A DNA stretch of 64,000 nt, taken from assembly GCA_030998015.1 (NCBI GenBank), contig JARWMV010000233.1, forward strand, positions 1,364,001 through 1,428,000, read 5' to 3'. Source of the DNA: Ceratorhiza oryzae-sativae. Lineage: Eukaryota; Basidiomycota; Agaricomycetes; Cantharellales; Ceratobasidiaceae. This document shows positions 12,552-24,900 of the stretch, in pieces (positions within the stretch are counted from its first letter, which is position 1; every line of letters starts with the position of its first letter). Both the position numbers and the translations under genes were made by a program. The notes below the pieces were generated by a model. It saw only the letters and a list, made by a program, of their open reading frames with translations, was not told the origin of the DNA and did no database searches.

Positions 12552-14792
12552 ATGTTCATGTTTCCCTCCAAACATTCTCGTTGGAACACACCTATCTTTG
12601 AGACAATGATTGCAATGTGCTCATCCTCACTAGGACTCGGGAAGATTTTCATTCCCGTCCGTATCCTAATCTTGATATCAACATCGTCTGCTTGTCCAAG
12701 TACGCACTGCCAAAGATCTCTAACAATGCAGATGACCCATAGCAATTATCGACTATCTAGGTCCAAATTTTAATGAGCGTGAGTGGACATGGCAAGATAG
12801 TATTGCTCCCGGCTGGTCAAATTTCCCATCCTTTCCTCACCATGCTCTCGAGGATTCTGGAGCGGGTCAGAGCTGCGATGTGTTCGGTCGCACAATGTTC
12901 CCGGATGGTTTTCATGATACAACAAAATTAGTTAGTCCCCTATCATTCATAGAGGATAACCCAGCCCCCCACAGTGCCTCAACCCCCAATACGTTGACCC
13001 CCGTCGAGGATTGTCTGAGTCCGTTTTCGCCGAGGAGGCAGTGGGGGTATTCCTCTATTTACTGCAACATTTTCCATCAGCCAAGTAGTGCTTTTCAGGT
13101 AGGCAAATTTATCATTATTTATCAAGGGACCGCTAAAACCGGGTTAGAATGATGCTATTTTGCCCGTTGGTGGTGCGGAAAACTTGGATGCTAGCAAAAG
13201 TCAAGAGCATTCCTCTTCTGGTGGTATTTCGACCCCGCACAGTGCCTCAACCCCCGATAATATGTTTACCCCCGACGAGCATTGTCTGCGTCCGTTTTCA
13301 GCGAGGGGCCAGGAGCGGGGTTCGTATTTGGACTTGGGGATTGTCTATCAGCCAAGGCGTGTTTTTCTGGTATGCAAAATTTACCATTATGTATCAAGAG
13401 ACTGCTAAAACTGGGCTAGAATGATACCATTTTGCTCGTTGGTAGTGCAGAAAACTTGGATGCTAGCAAAAGTCAAGAGCATTCCTCTTCTGGTGGTATT
13501 TCGACCCCGCACAGCGCCTCAACCCCCGATAATACGTTTACCCCCGACGAGCATTGTCTGCGTCCGTTTTCGGCGAGGAGCCAGGAGTGGGGTTCGTATT
13601 TGAACTGGAGCATCGAACATCAGCCAAGTCGTGTTTTTCAGGTATTCAAATTTACCATTATGTATCAAGAGACTGCTAAAACTGGGCTAGAACGATGCCA
13701 TTGTACCCATTGATGGTGCGGAAAATTCGGATGGCGGCAAAAGTCAAGAGCATTCCTCTTCTGGTGGTATTTCGACCTACGCGCTTGCGCTCGCTGCGCT
13801 CGCCGCGGAGCTTGTTCCAATGGCCGGGGCGACCCAAATCCCAGCAGCGCAACTAGAATTACCATCCTCTGGCGCGAAGATACCTTCTCACCAGAGCATG
13901 ATCGATTCAACGGAATCGGCCAATATCGCGGCAGATAAGCAATTTAACAATTTCCTGCCGAGGGAACAGCTTTTTGATGGGCTTGATAAATGCTACAATG
14001 TTCAGGGGGCGGGAAATTTAGGAGGGGTACGTCGGTACTCATGCTTCGGTAGATTCTTGAATAATGACCAACCCTCCTCTTAACACCAGGGTTGGCCAAA
14101 CGATCCAATGGAATGGCCGCATGCTGCAAGCCTCGCGCAAGATACAGTCACCGTCATGGGGGCATCAACGATGGATGATTATTCACATGGTAAGCCGAAC
14201 GAATAGCAAGTCGAATTCATCTCGCGATGCCAGCATACCATTTAGTCTATCAATTATTGCCAGTACCTTCCTCGAGTAATACTGTCAATCAAACTACCCT
14301 TGCTTTTCAATATCTTGGAACTCGCCCAACGAAGGAGCAAGTCGACAATTGGCTTGCTCATTATGGGGCAGCGTCCGCGACTCGTCAACAAGGCAGCCGC
14401 GAACTTCGGTGCCCTGCGTGTGGTGGAACACATAGACGTCTTACTGCCTTACGGGTGAGTATTTGGGCCATTCATAGTCATCTGCGGAAGGATACTGAGA
14501 TTTATCCAAGAATCACTTGTACTTCCGATTTAGAATCAAACGTACGATATATGCGTTCGAAGGACTTAGATATGACTGACCGCCCTGATATCCAGCTTAC
14601 GCCTGCACAAATCACGGCTGCGATTATGCCTTTCAAACAAAGGCAAATCTGGAAAGGCACGTAGGAAGATGTAAGGGCCTTCCAGCACCGCCTGAAGGAG
14701 CTTGGGTGCCAAGCTGTCGGCCTTCGGCGAAGAGAAATAATGCCCATACCTCTAGTCTCATTGGTGAGATGATTTCGATTCATCGGCACTGA
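12552..14792 (+). CDS. Lineage-specific zinc-finger protein, paralog 3, with tandem-duplicated exon
   Basis: Same family as the genes at 6898 and 10051. After an uncertain first exon (12552-12699, intron to about 12744) the frame runs IIDYLGPNFNEREWTWQDS into a Ser/Pro-rich exon. Three further copies of an exon of about 222 nt follow, each starting NDAI/NDTI and carrying SSSGGISTPHSASTPDN, with introns of about 50 bp ending ctgctaaaactgggctag. The last copy is fused to a new segment (IPAAQLELPSSGAKIPSH). The C-terminal module is LGTRPTKEQVDNWLAHY, CPACGGTHRRLTALR | NHLYFRFRIK | PYACTNHGCDYAFQTKANLE with RHVGRC (C-X4-C-X12-H-X3-C). All joins keep frame. The N-terminus could begin elsewhere. 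A regulator role is inferred. Confidence 0.68.
12906..13790 (+). repeat. Tandem exon-intron repeat, period about 271 bp
   Basis: The word gaaaacttgg or gaaaattcgg recurs at 13178, 13450 and 13721 (periods 272 and 271), and the ccccncacag word recurs from 12965 to 13233. Each unit is one exon of about 222 nt (74 codons, so phase neutral) plus one intron of about 50 bp. Unit 1 is the most diverged, units 2 and 3 are nearly identical, and unit 4 keeps only the exon's first part. Duplication of a whole exon plus intron keeps the reading frame. Confidence 0.85.
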
Positions 14793-15056
14793 TTAGGCTC
14801 ATGGTCTCGTGTCCATCACAGCTTTTGGGAGTTTCGCCATGGGATGATTCATAAAGTCGCTTGGATGAATTTGTAATTGTAATTATTTGAAAAGGCGTCG
14901 TACCCTTCGACGCCGACGACTCGGTCTCTCGTGTTTGCAGTGCTAACTAGCGTGTACCTCTGTACCATGACTGATTATTTGCATCGTATTTATTTTAAAA
15001 CTTTACTACTGGGGCGTGTCTGAGGGACAGCACCACGAGATATAACTGGTCTGGGA
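14793..15056. other. Convergent 3' spacer
   Basis: Short spacer between paralog 3 and the 3' end of PFD5. Nothing recognised. Confidence 0.4.
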
Positions 15057-15736
15057 TTAGCTCGCCGTTTGTGGCGGGCGTGATTGAGCGGCTTGCATTT
15101 TCATTTGCATTACCTGTTGCGACGGGTCAGCTCCCGCGGTCGGCAAGAATGCGAGACAAGGCAAACCTGCAAGAGATAGTTCATGTTCTGTTGTTTGGTC
15201 TCGATCGTGTTTTGGAGTGTTGTCAGGTTGGTGTTGACGAAGTCGACTTTTTGTTGGTAGTGGGCTTTTGCTTCTACGCGTGTCTGATGCTGGTGTTGGG
15301 TATATATAGAGTTAAATTCAGAACAAATGCGCACTTTGGAGACGTAATAGCCCGTTCCAACGTCAATTATGACATTATTTGTATCGGCTAATTTGCCTGG
15401 GACGTAAAGCGAGTTGGTCAAGGGCACAAGCAGCGTTTTCGCTAAGGAAACGACTTGATGAGAATCGGGCATAGTTGAAATTGAATATAGACATACACGC
15501 AGTTTCCGGCTTGATCTCATCCAGATTTTCCAAGCATCCCTTGAACTTGGCATGGGCGGCTTTGAGTTGCGAAAACGAATTGGTCAAGTGCGTCAATTCC
15601 TGTTCTGGCCCGCCGTCTGTCAGTCGGGGTCGCTCAACTTGAACCATGCACTCACCTCGTCTAGCTGTTTCTTGACATCGTTGAGCTGGGGAAGATCCAA
15701 GTCGGCGACGTTGATCTGCTGTGGCTGCTGAGCCAT
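15057..15736 (-). CDS. PFD5: Prefoldin subunit 5 (GIM5)
   Basis: Alpha-type subunit of the prefoldin hexamer, which passes unfolded actin and tubulin to the CCT chaperonin in the cytosol. ATG at 15736 gives MAQQPQQINVADLDLPQLND, then coiled-coil ELTHLTNSFSQLKAAHAKF, the beta-hairpin region KTLLVPLTNSLYVPG and DVGTGYYVSK, and a second coiled coil (TLQNTIETKQQNMNYLLQ). The last exon reads VMQMKMQAAQSRPPQTAS to the stop at 15057. Four short introns splice in frame, and length and order match the family (about 155-165 aa). It is divergent from VAS1 with only 99 bp between start codons. Confidence 0.92.
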
Positions 15737-15835
15737 GGTCGCGGGCCCAAGGGGATGAATGGGCACGTGACACAGGGTCTGATATGAGCCCTTGCGGGAA
15801 ATCTCCAGATTTCATCTATCTGACTCGGATGGTGG
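15737..15835. promoter_or_regulatory. Compact bidirectional promoter, PFD5 / VAS1
   Basis: Only 99 bp separate the PFD5 ATG (minus strand) from the upstream VAS1 ATG (plus strand), so both genes must share regulatory sequence or use overlapping 5' regions. No TATA box is obvious. Bidirectional activity is an inference from spacing. Confidence 0.5.
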
Positions 15836-18800
15836 ATGCTTGCTAGAGCACTCATTCGACGCCCATCTGTTGTCCGTGTGCCCCGAACGTACCGTTGCTT
15901 TTATCCAATATCTACCAGAAGCATGTCGACGCCGGGAGATGCGCCGCCGCCAACGAACGTGACGGCGAATGTCGAGGGAGAGGGCGCGGCGCAGACAAAG
16001 AGCGCTGGTGAGTCATTTGTCGCGTTCGATTACCCGACTCTGTGTTGAGCCCGCTTGCAGCAAAGAAGGAGGCAAAGCGACTCGAAAAGGCAGCCAAGTT
16101 TGCGGCAAAGACCTCCAAAACGACTCCAGCACCTGCCTCGTCTGCTCCAGCAGCAGAGAAAAAGAAACCGGCCAAAGAGACAAAGGTCGAAGAGGCTCCT
16201 TTTGTGAACAACACACCGCCAGGAGAAAAGAAAGGTCCGCCTTTGTTTGCCATATTCAATACGTTTATTCACTTTCCGCCCTAGATCTGTCGGAGCCAAT
16301 GGCCGCGGGGTACAACCCCATCGCCGTCGAGTCTGCTTGGTATGACTGGTGGAACAAGCAAGGGTACTTTAAACCCCAGATGGGGCCGGATGGAAAGCCC
16401 AAGAAAGAGGGTCAATTCGTACTACCATGTCCTCCTCCGAACGTCACAGGCAGCCTACACATCGGGCACGGTTTGACTGTTGCGATTCAAGACTCATTGG
16501 TTCGATGGCACGTCCTTTCTCCATACTCATAATGATCACGTCTAACCATGGGCGATAGGTATCGTATGTTGGGCAAGACGACGCTTTTCGTTCCTGGGCA
16601 TGATCATGCGGGCATTTCGACTCAGTCAGTCGTCGAGAAGAGGCTGTACAAGGCAACTGGCCAGACTCGCCATGATCTTGGACGCGACAAGTTCCTGGAG
16701 ACGGTCTGGGACTGGAAACACGAATACCAAGGAAGGATCACAAAGCAGATGGAGAGGCTGGGAGGGAGCTACGACTGGACACGTCTCGCGTTTACCATGG
16801 ACGAGGTATGTCTGCTCGACGAAATCGTCTTCTTTACCTCATCCCGATTTGACGGAATAGAACCTCTCCCGAGCCGTCTCCGAGACGTTTTGCAGATTGC
16901 ACGAAGACGGCATCATCTACCGCGCGAACCGACTCGTCAACTGGTGCGTCAAGCTCAACACCACCCTGTCCAACCTCGAGGTCGATCAAAAGCAGCTCAC
17001 CGGTCGGACTCTGCTAAACGTCCCTGGCTATGAGGAAAAGGAACGATTCGAATTCGGAGTGATCACCAGCTTTGGCTATCCGATCCAAGGGAGCGACGAG
17101 CGGATCGTGGTTGCGACGACTCGGCCAGAGACGATGCTGGGTGATACCGCCGTCGCGGTTCATCCGGACGATCCCAGGTACAAGGTCTGTCTGTCTTGAC
17201 TCGTGTGTGTGTGTGCCTGGGGTGTGTTGATGGATATCGATCGGGGCGTTACAGCACCTTCACGGCAAATTCGTGTCCCATCCGTTCCTGCCGAACCGCC
17301 GGATCCCGATCGTGACAGACTCGATCATCGTGGACATGGAGTTCGGAACCGGAGCCGTGAAGATCACACCCGCGCATGACCCGAACGATTATGAAGTCGG
17401 GCTGAGGCATAATCTCGAATTTATCAATATCTTGAACGATGACGGGACGTTCAACTCGAATGCTGGCGAGCAGTTCAAGGTACGCCTGCGTGAGGCTGGG
17501 CCAGGGGACGAGGCTAATGCGAATGGCAGGGCATGAAGCGGTTCCACGCGCGACGGGCTGTGGTGGAAGCGCTCAAGGAAAAGGGGCTGTACGTCGAGCA
17601 AAAGGATAATCCGATGACGGTGCCGATTTGCAGGTGAGCAGTCAGTCCTGTTTCATGCTGGGTATGGCACTCATGATTGCCCAATATAGTAAATCCGGAG
17701 ATATTATCGAGCCTGTGATGAAGCCACAATGGTGGGTGAACTGCAAACCACTCGCGGAAGAGGCTCTCAAGGTGCGCGCTGCTGTTTATTTCTATTTTCT
17801 TCTGATTGATAGGAATCAATAGCGAACGAAAACTGGCGAATTGCTCATTACGCCCAAAACTTCCGAAGCAGAGTGGTACAGGTGGCTGGAGAACATCCAG
17901 GACTGGTGTATTTCGCGACAACTGTGGTGGGGCCATCGTTGCCCAGCATATTTCGTCGATATTGAAGGGGTTGAACAAGATGTACGTAAACTTTCAAATT
18001 GTGTCATCATCGCTTGTCCGTGAACACTCATCTCGGTTGGTAGAAAAACGACGGCAAGTGGTGGGTTGTCGGGCGTACTGAACAAGAGGCGGCCGAGCGA
18101 GCGACAAAGCTTGCGAATGGCGCCAAATTCACGATCCATCAGGACGAGGACGTGTTGGATACCTGGTTCTCGTCTGGACTGTGGCCATTCTCGATCATGG
18201 GCTGGCCCAAAGAGGTACGGCTTTCACCCGCAGGCTGATCAATCGGTCTCTCATTGAATTGCCTTATCCGCTCATCTCGCTCATCTCGTCCACTCATCAC
18301 GCTCATCCTGCTTTTCCTTTCCACTCTAGACCTCGGATCTGGCAGACTTCTACCCATCCTCGATGCTCGAGACCGGCTGGGACATTCTCTTCTTCTGGGT
18401 CGCACGCATGGTCTTGCTGGGAATCAAACTGACGGGCAAGATGCCGTTCAAGGAGGTGTTCTGTCACGCCATGGTTCGAGATGCGCACGGACGAAAGATG
18501 AGCAAGTCGCTCGGTAACGTGATTGATCCAGTGGATGTCATCGAGGGTATCACACTGGAGAAGCTCCAGCAGAAGCTGACGGAAGGAAACTTTGATGAGC
18601 GAGAGATTGTGAAAGCACAGGCAGGCCAGAAGAAGGATTTCCCCAAGGGGATCCCGCAGTGCGGGACGGATGCGCTGAGGTTTGCGCTGTGCGCATACAC
18701 TTCCGGAGGTGAGCGATCAATGTTCAATTTTTGTCGGGTCTTGATAGAAGCGGGCGGATAGGTCGGGATATCAACTTGGAGATTCTTCGTGTGGAGGGAT

Positions 18801-20081
18801 ATCGCAAGTTTTGCAACAAGCTGTGGAACGCGACCAAGTTTGCGATGCTCAAGCTGGATGACGCATTTGTGCCGGCAGAGTCTCCAAAGGTATGGTTTGC
18901 CCCTTAGGCGTTTATCTGACGAAAATGAAATTTATTTCCTGGTCTAGCCAACGGGTCGAGAGACGATCGTAGAAAAGTGGATTCTTCACAAGCTAGATAT
19001 CGCTGCTGCAGATACCAACAAGGCGCTAGAGGAACGAAATTTCATGTCTGCAACTACCGCGGTGTACAACTTTTGGTTGTATGAACTGTGTGATGTGTTT
19101 ATCGTATGTCTATAACTACTAGCTTTTTAACCTTGAGTTCGCTGACAGCCTACTACAGGAAGCAATGAAACCCATGACGGACGAGGCCGCCTCTCCCGAG
19201 GTCCGCAGGTCGGCTCAGAATACGCTATATACATGCCTGGACGCGGGCTTGAGGCTGTTGCACCCGTTTATGCCATTTGTGACGGAGGAGCTGTGGCAGC
19301 GTTTGCCGCGTCGACCAAATGATTCGACGCCTTCCATCATGGTTGCTCAATATCCCGTTCAGGTGAGATTGCCATTTATGTTTCAATCCACGCGGGAGTG
19401 ACTCGGTCTGTGAACAGGACTCGGCGTTTGCGAATCCGACGGCAGAGAAAGACTTTGACAAAGTATTCAATGTTATCAGGCAGAGTCGATCCTTGGCTGC
19501 GCAATACAATGTCCAGTCGAATATCCAAGGTATTCATTCGACTAGGTTGGCTATATGCGTTCGTTGCTCACTGCTATGATAGTTTTCATCTCTTCGACTT
19601 CATCGGACGAGGCCGGAATGATCACCTCCCAAACGCCTACGATCTCCTCTCTTATCAAGGGCTGCAAATCCGCCATCGTCACATCTGATGTTCCTGAAGG
19701 ATGTGGGTCCGTGGTTCTGAGTCCGACGTTGACGGTACATTTGCTCGTCAAGGTTGGCACATCACTCATCCACTCTTCTTCTGAATCTAATGCGGTTTTG
19801 GCGCAGGGAATGGTCGACCTCGACGCCGAGGTGGCCAAGCTCGACAAGAAACTGGGGCTCGCAAAAATGAGTGCAGACAAGATCCGAAAGCTCCAAGAAC
19901 AGCCTGATTATGAAAAGAACTTACCCGAGAACGTTCGTGCCGCGAATGCTGAAAAGGTGCGGCTGGATATCCGTCTAAGGTCTGGCAGATTCTGATCAAC
20001 ACACACCCGCAGCTCGCGACTCTGGATGCGGAGATCGCTGTGCTAGAGCAGTCCATGGAGATGTTCTCAAAGTTGAAGTGA
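15836..20081 (+). CDS. VAS1: Valyl-tRNA synthetase, mitochondrial and cytosolic forms
   Basis: Class Ia enzyme that charges tRNA-Val. Two in-frame ATGs open the gene. 15836 gives a leader rich in Arg, Ser and Ala with no acidic residue ([20 protein letters not shown]..), typical of a mitochondrial presequence. 15923 gives [13 protein letters not shown] for a cytosolic form. Next come a Lys/Ala-rich appendix ([17 protein letters not shown]), the catalytic core with [16 protein letters not shown] (HIGH, near 16460), the editing region ([33 protein letters not shown]), [12 protein letters not shown] (near 18500), the anticodon-binding domain, and a C-terminal coiled coil ending [11 protein letters not shown]. 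More than a dozen short introns; all joins checked keep frame. One gene serving both compartments by alternative starts is known for yeast VAS1; here it is inferred from the leader. Confidence 0.92.
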
Positions 20082-20470
20082 AGGGTTGGGACGACCGCTT
20101 GTATGAGCTCTTAAATTTGAATACCAGGGTAACATCATGAACTCGACCCAAGACTGGATGTATAACGCTTTTAAGAGACAATTAGACTCATCCCTACTGA
20201 TGTGCGGATGAAATCGCTCAGTTTATGAGTGGCTCAGGGCGTTCAACTCGGAGGATGTTGCATAGCCATACCGCTTGCCTTAGACGGGATACCCACATAC
20301 ACCGCAATGGCGCTCGTTCAGCCCGGACTTAACCCTGATATTCCACCGTCCTTGCTTGACCATACTCGTAAAACAGGGTCAATACCGCAGTGGTAAATCA
20401 ATGGAAGGCGTTAACATGAGTGACGAAGAGAGTCGTTGGATGGACATCATCGTATTCGGTGTGGGCCACG
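20082..20470. other. Spacer between VAS1 and the PAN3 remnant
   Basis: No protein-like frame of note. It may include VAS1 3' sequence and decayed PAN3 sequence. Confidence 0.35.
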
Positions 20471-20479
20471 GGCTTCGGT

Positions 20480-21625
20480 TTGGGCTTTGGGCGGGCGCTC
20501 AGACGCGGGCTGGCTAAACGATGTCTGGATCCAAGGACGGTGCTAGTGACCGGGATGGGACGTGTACGGATCAACACGGTCGGGATCATTGATATCATGT
20601 CGTACGACGGACAGCGTACGCCAGAGGTCTACTTGGCAGGTCTGGAGCATTCTAGAAGCGGTCCCAAACAACTAATGGCCCTTGCTTCCTTGTTCGCTTC
20701 CCTCATATCCTCGATGCAACTTGCTCATTAACTTGCCGAATCGACATCATTATATCAAACGGCAGCAAGAAGACCTAATCACTCTAGGCTCGTTGCTTCT
20801 TCAGCTCACGTCGTCCTCTCCGCCACCCCAATCACCTCGTTCTGCGGCAGTCAGCGCGCTAATTCGGTTCTCGACTCTGTTGAGGGAAGCAGTGGTGTGG
20901 TCGATAACGCCGGGGGTTGGCAAGGTGGGTTTGTATTCAAGTCTTGCGGAACGAGTTAATTTCCAATGTACGTGGTTTACGGCAAAAGATAGACCACTTA
21001 TGGAAGGAGATAAGCCCGGAGATCATCAACGATGAATGCTATGCTCGAGTAGGTCCTTTACCCCCACGAATCGCTATCGATCCTGAGCCCTGCTCCCTAC
21101 GACAGACCATCTCCCATGCATATACACGGTCTCACGGCTGAATGCTGATATAATCTCACCTGCCACCCCAGGCACGCCGACTCGCTCGAGAACGAACTCT
21201 CCCAAGAGCTCGAAAACGGACGACTGGTGAGGCTTTTATGCAAATTCGGATTCATCAACGAGCGGCCCGAGTATGTCCATTCTACCCGCGTCACCGGCAT
21301 CGATTGATCTCGACTGCGATCCTCGGTGGACCGAGACAGGTGATCGGTACATCATTAAGTTGTTCCTCGATCAGGTATTCTATCAGCTCGATACCCGTGG
21401 CAAACCGGTTCTGAATCTCACGCATGTGCTCACGAATATCAACAAGGTTTGTTATCGATCCGTGCTAACAAATGCATATATTCATTCACCGTTTGGGATT
21501 TTAAAATAGCTGGACGCATGAAGCGAGGAGGGACTGGCCCCGGCGTCACGAGACAAGAGAAACTGTCTTGTGGTGTCGTACAAGAAAGTCAAGACGCGTA
21601 TCGAGAGCGCTTATAGGTATAGTTT
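20480..21625 (+). pseudogene. PAN3: PAN3 C-terminal fragment, copy A
   Basis: Remnant of the Pan2-Pan3 deadenylase adaptor. The frame at about 20495-20620 (LAKRCLDPRTVLVTGMGRVR, INTVGIIDIMSYDG) is the pseudokinase C-lobe. RQQEDLITLGSLLLQL follows at about 20765. The C-terminal knob-domain signature is [21 protein letters not shown], then DPRWTETGDRYIIKLF and VLNLTHVLTNINK. The 5' part of the gene is absent. The segment just after the last intron reads CTGGACGCATGA, an in-frame stop where copy B has no stop. It is therefore 5'-truncated and interrupted. The left edge of the segmental duplication falls inside it (about 20764). Confidence 0.8.
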
Positions 21626-21962
21626 GTGTTTCGTTCGTTGTTCCGAAATTGTATTGAGGTTTTGGTTAGGGATTTGGCAAAGTGAAAGGCGTGGAGCATG
21701 GCTGGATTCGGAAGCTTTGGATTGATGTCTTGGAATATACAAAAACAATAGAAAATATTTCGAGAAGTCGCGTATCGCCGTAAGAACGACAACAAGCAAA
21801 CGCGTATCAACTTGATTCGGATTGCGATAAGACAAGCGGGAGGGACGGACAGTGATACCCACTCGACCAACGCGCATCGTCCAAATTTCAGTCTGGCAGA
21901 AAACACGACGGCGATCTCAAATAAAACGAGCAACAAGCGCAACCAGTAAAAACAGACAGGGA

Positions 21963-24900
21963 TCAAAAATGGAAAAAATCAAGAATACGACGGCGGGTTG
22001 CTGGGCGGTGTGGCTCCTGTTGGCTGATTTCTGCTTTGAGTGCTTTGTATTGTTGGCGACGACTTCGTCCAAGGCTTTTGTAGGTAATTGCCAGACTACG
22101 TTTTGCCCTCAGTGTGTCGGGATGCTGATCACCTAGCACTCTCTTGCTGGCCTCTAATACCTGCACCTGTAGTGTCTCTGCCCGATTGTGTTGACCTTGG
22201 TACGAGTATGTGTAGGCAAGGATGGCCATTGCAGAGAGTGTGTCAGGATGTTGATCACCTAGCACTCGCTTCCTGGCCTCTAGTACCTGCACCGCTAGTG
22301 TCTCTGCCCGATTGTGTTGACCTTGGTTGCAGTATGCGACAGCAAGGTTGGCCATGGCGATGAGTGTGTGAGGATGCTTATCACCTAGCACTCTCTTCAT
22401 GGCCTCTAGTACCTGTACCTGTAGCGTCTCTGCCTGCTGGTGCTTGCCTTGGTTGAAGTATGTGACAGCAAGATTGACCATGGCAGAGAGTGTGTCAGGA
22501 TGCTGATCACCTAGCAATCTCTTGCTGGCCTCTAGTACCTGCACCCGTAGTGTCTCTGCCCGATTGTGTTGCCGTTGGTTGGAGTATGTGACAGCAAGGT
22601 TGTTCATGGCAATGAGTGTGTCAGGATGCTGATCATCTAGCACTCTCTTGCTGGCCTCTAGTACCTGCACCCGTAGTGTCTCTGCCCGATTGTGTTGACC
22701 TTGGTACGAGTATGTGTTGGCAAGGTTGTTCATGGCAGTGAGTGTGTCAGGGTGCTGATCACCTAGCACTCGCTTCCTGGCCTCTAGTACCTGCACCTGT
22801 AGTGTCTCTGCTCGATTGTGTTGACCTTGGTCAGAGTATGTGATAGCAAGGTTGGCCATGGCAATGAGTGTGCGAGGATGCTGATCACCTAGCAATCTCT
22901 TGCTGGCCTTTAGTACCTGCACCTGTAGTGTCTCTGCCTGCTTGTATTGACTTTGGTACGAGTATGTGGTGGCAAGGTCTGACTGAATATCAACCACAGA
23001 TTCAGCATTTGGCTCCAGCTGTGTACTGTACAACTCGTAGGCTTGTTGTTGGAGTCTCTCAGCCTCGCTGTACCGCCCATTTTCTTGCATCACGTAGGCG
23101 AGCGCCACTAGCACATGCTGGTTCATGCCCCGCTGACAACAAATCACCTTGGACACATGCAGCTCAACTGACCGACGATAAGTGCAGTCTGAGGGGTTTC
23201 GCCCACTATCGATCGAAATGCCAAGCAAGAAGGATGACTGTGCAAGTGCTCGTTCAGGCGAGTGTGGTATGACTGTGTGTGTCCAGTTTTGCACTAGAAC
23301 GTGCAGCACATACACCCGGTTTACCGAGTCGTAAGCGATCAGCGAATACTCCATGATCTCTGCCATAACTTTCAAGAATGCACCAGAGTTCCACTTTTCG
23401 CCATCAAGGAAGCTACTGAGATACTTCTTCAGGTCATTGAGCGCGTGTCCTTCAGTCTCGGTCAGAGTTAACACAGTAGTGAACTTCTCGGCTCGGGTCG
23501 CCGCTCGCTCAAACATCTCCTGGCTGATCCTGTCACGATGTAGATACGTCAACAGCCATAGGGTCTTCTGTGCCCGCTCGCTCAGCATATCGTAGCTCAT
23601 CCTCCACGTTCTGTAGACGGTCTTTTCATATCCGCTCAGCTCTACCGGTTCTTCAGAGAAAGACTCCAGCGTTTCTTCGGGCCGAGCAGCGTATATATCT
23701 CGGTACTGTGCGAACCCGCAAGACGTGCGCCATATGTATGCGCCTGCCTGAACTACTCCAAGAGCTAAACAGCCGAGATCCTATGAACGATACGTATCGC
23801 ATGAGCAGAACGTCAAATCCAAATATGCGGTGCCTACATGCACAAGCGACGTGGCTGCATCCCTTTCTTCGCGAGACAGCTCTGCCGCACTTTTTCTAGC
23901 CACCTTTAGAAGAAGCCGAGTCGCTTCATCAGGCTCCATGTCTGATACGTTGTATTCAGAACTCGGACCCTCAGCCAACTGCACCAGTTCGCGTGAGCGT
24001 GTTGTAATCAGAATTCTCCCTTGCGCGCTCTTAGGAAAGTATTGTTGTAGCTTGACCGAAGTGTCGTCAGCATTGTCAAACACCATCAACCATCGCTTGT
24101 CGTATGAGTCCAACCAGCGTATTGTCTCTTCGTACGCCTCCCCGAGATTCTTCGCAGCTGCAAATCCTTTCAGCGCACTTCTCACAGTATCCGTCGAAGT
24201 GGCGTCGACGTAAATGACATCCGACCAATACTCTCGTGTCTCTTCGACTGTCTGCAGGGCAAGCTGGGTCTTTCCGGCGCCACCGAGGCCATGAAACACG
24301 AATACCCTTCGGCCCCGTGAATCGTCTTCAAGGCAAGTGATCGCTCGCTTTATTGGAGCTCCTCGTTCAGTGTAAAAGGATGTTGGGGCAGGGCATTCTT
24401 TGATACCGGGAACCTGTGGTGTAGCGTCGACCTGGATTTCACCGTCTGGGGGGTGACCGTCAGTCTTGCATTTCATCACCTTCAATTCGAAATAGCACCT
24501 ACCAATGTATTTAGTCGAGATCACGCCCTTCTTATTCTTGATCGCTTTACCCGCTTGCTTCATCAGTTCTTCCATGCCCTGCTTCTTCAGATATGCATCT
24601 GTATGCGCCTTTACTTCCCCTAGTCGATCCCAGTCATCGAGCCGCATGCTCTGCAAGCCCTGGTCCACGTTCAGTCGGAGGTAAACATTTGTCGTTCCCT
24701 GAAACCGGCTTGCCACCGTCTGTGCTGCTCGCTCGTTGTCGGTTGCAATGCCTTGCATCGCAAGAACGACGTTTGTGGGAAACACCCGATTGAATGGACT
24801 CGGATCCGGAATTCGAATGGTGCGAGCATGTCCACCTCCAATGCTCACGATGCACGCGATCCGTCGTTCCGGGTAAATTCGTTTGACCTCTTTCAGCACG

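Noticed and set aside
22100..22985. Regular 126-bp repeats resembling a satellite or CRISPR-like array
   Set aside because: The period is a multiple of three and encodes 42-residue TPRs in one open frame of an NLR. There are no unique spacers.
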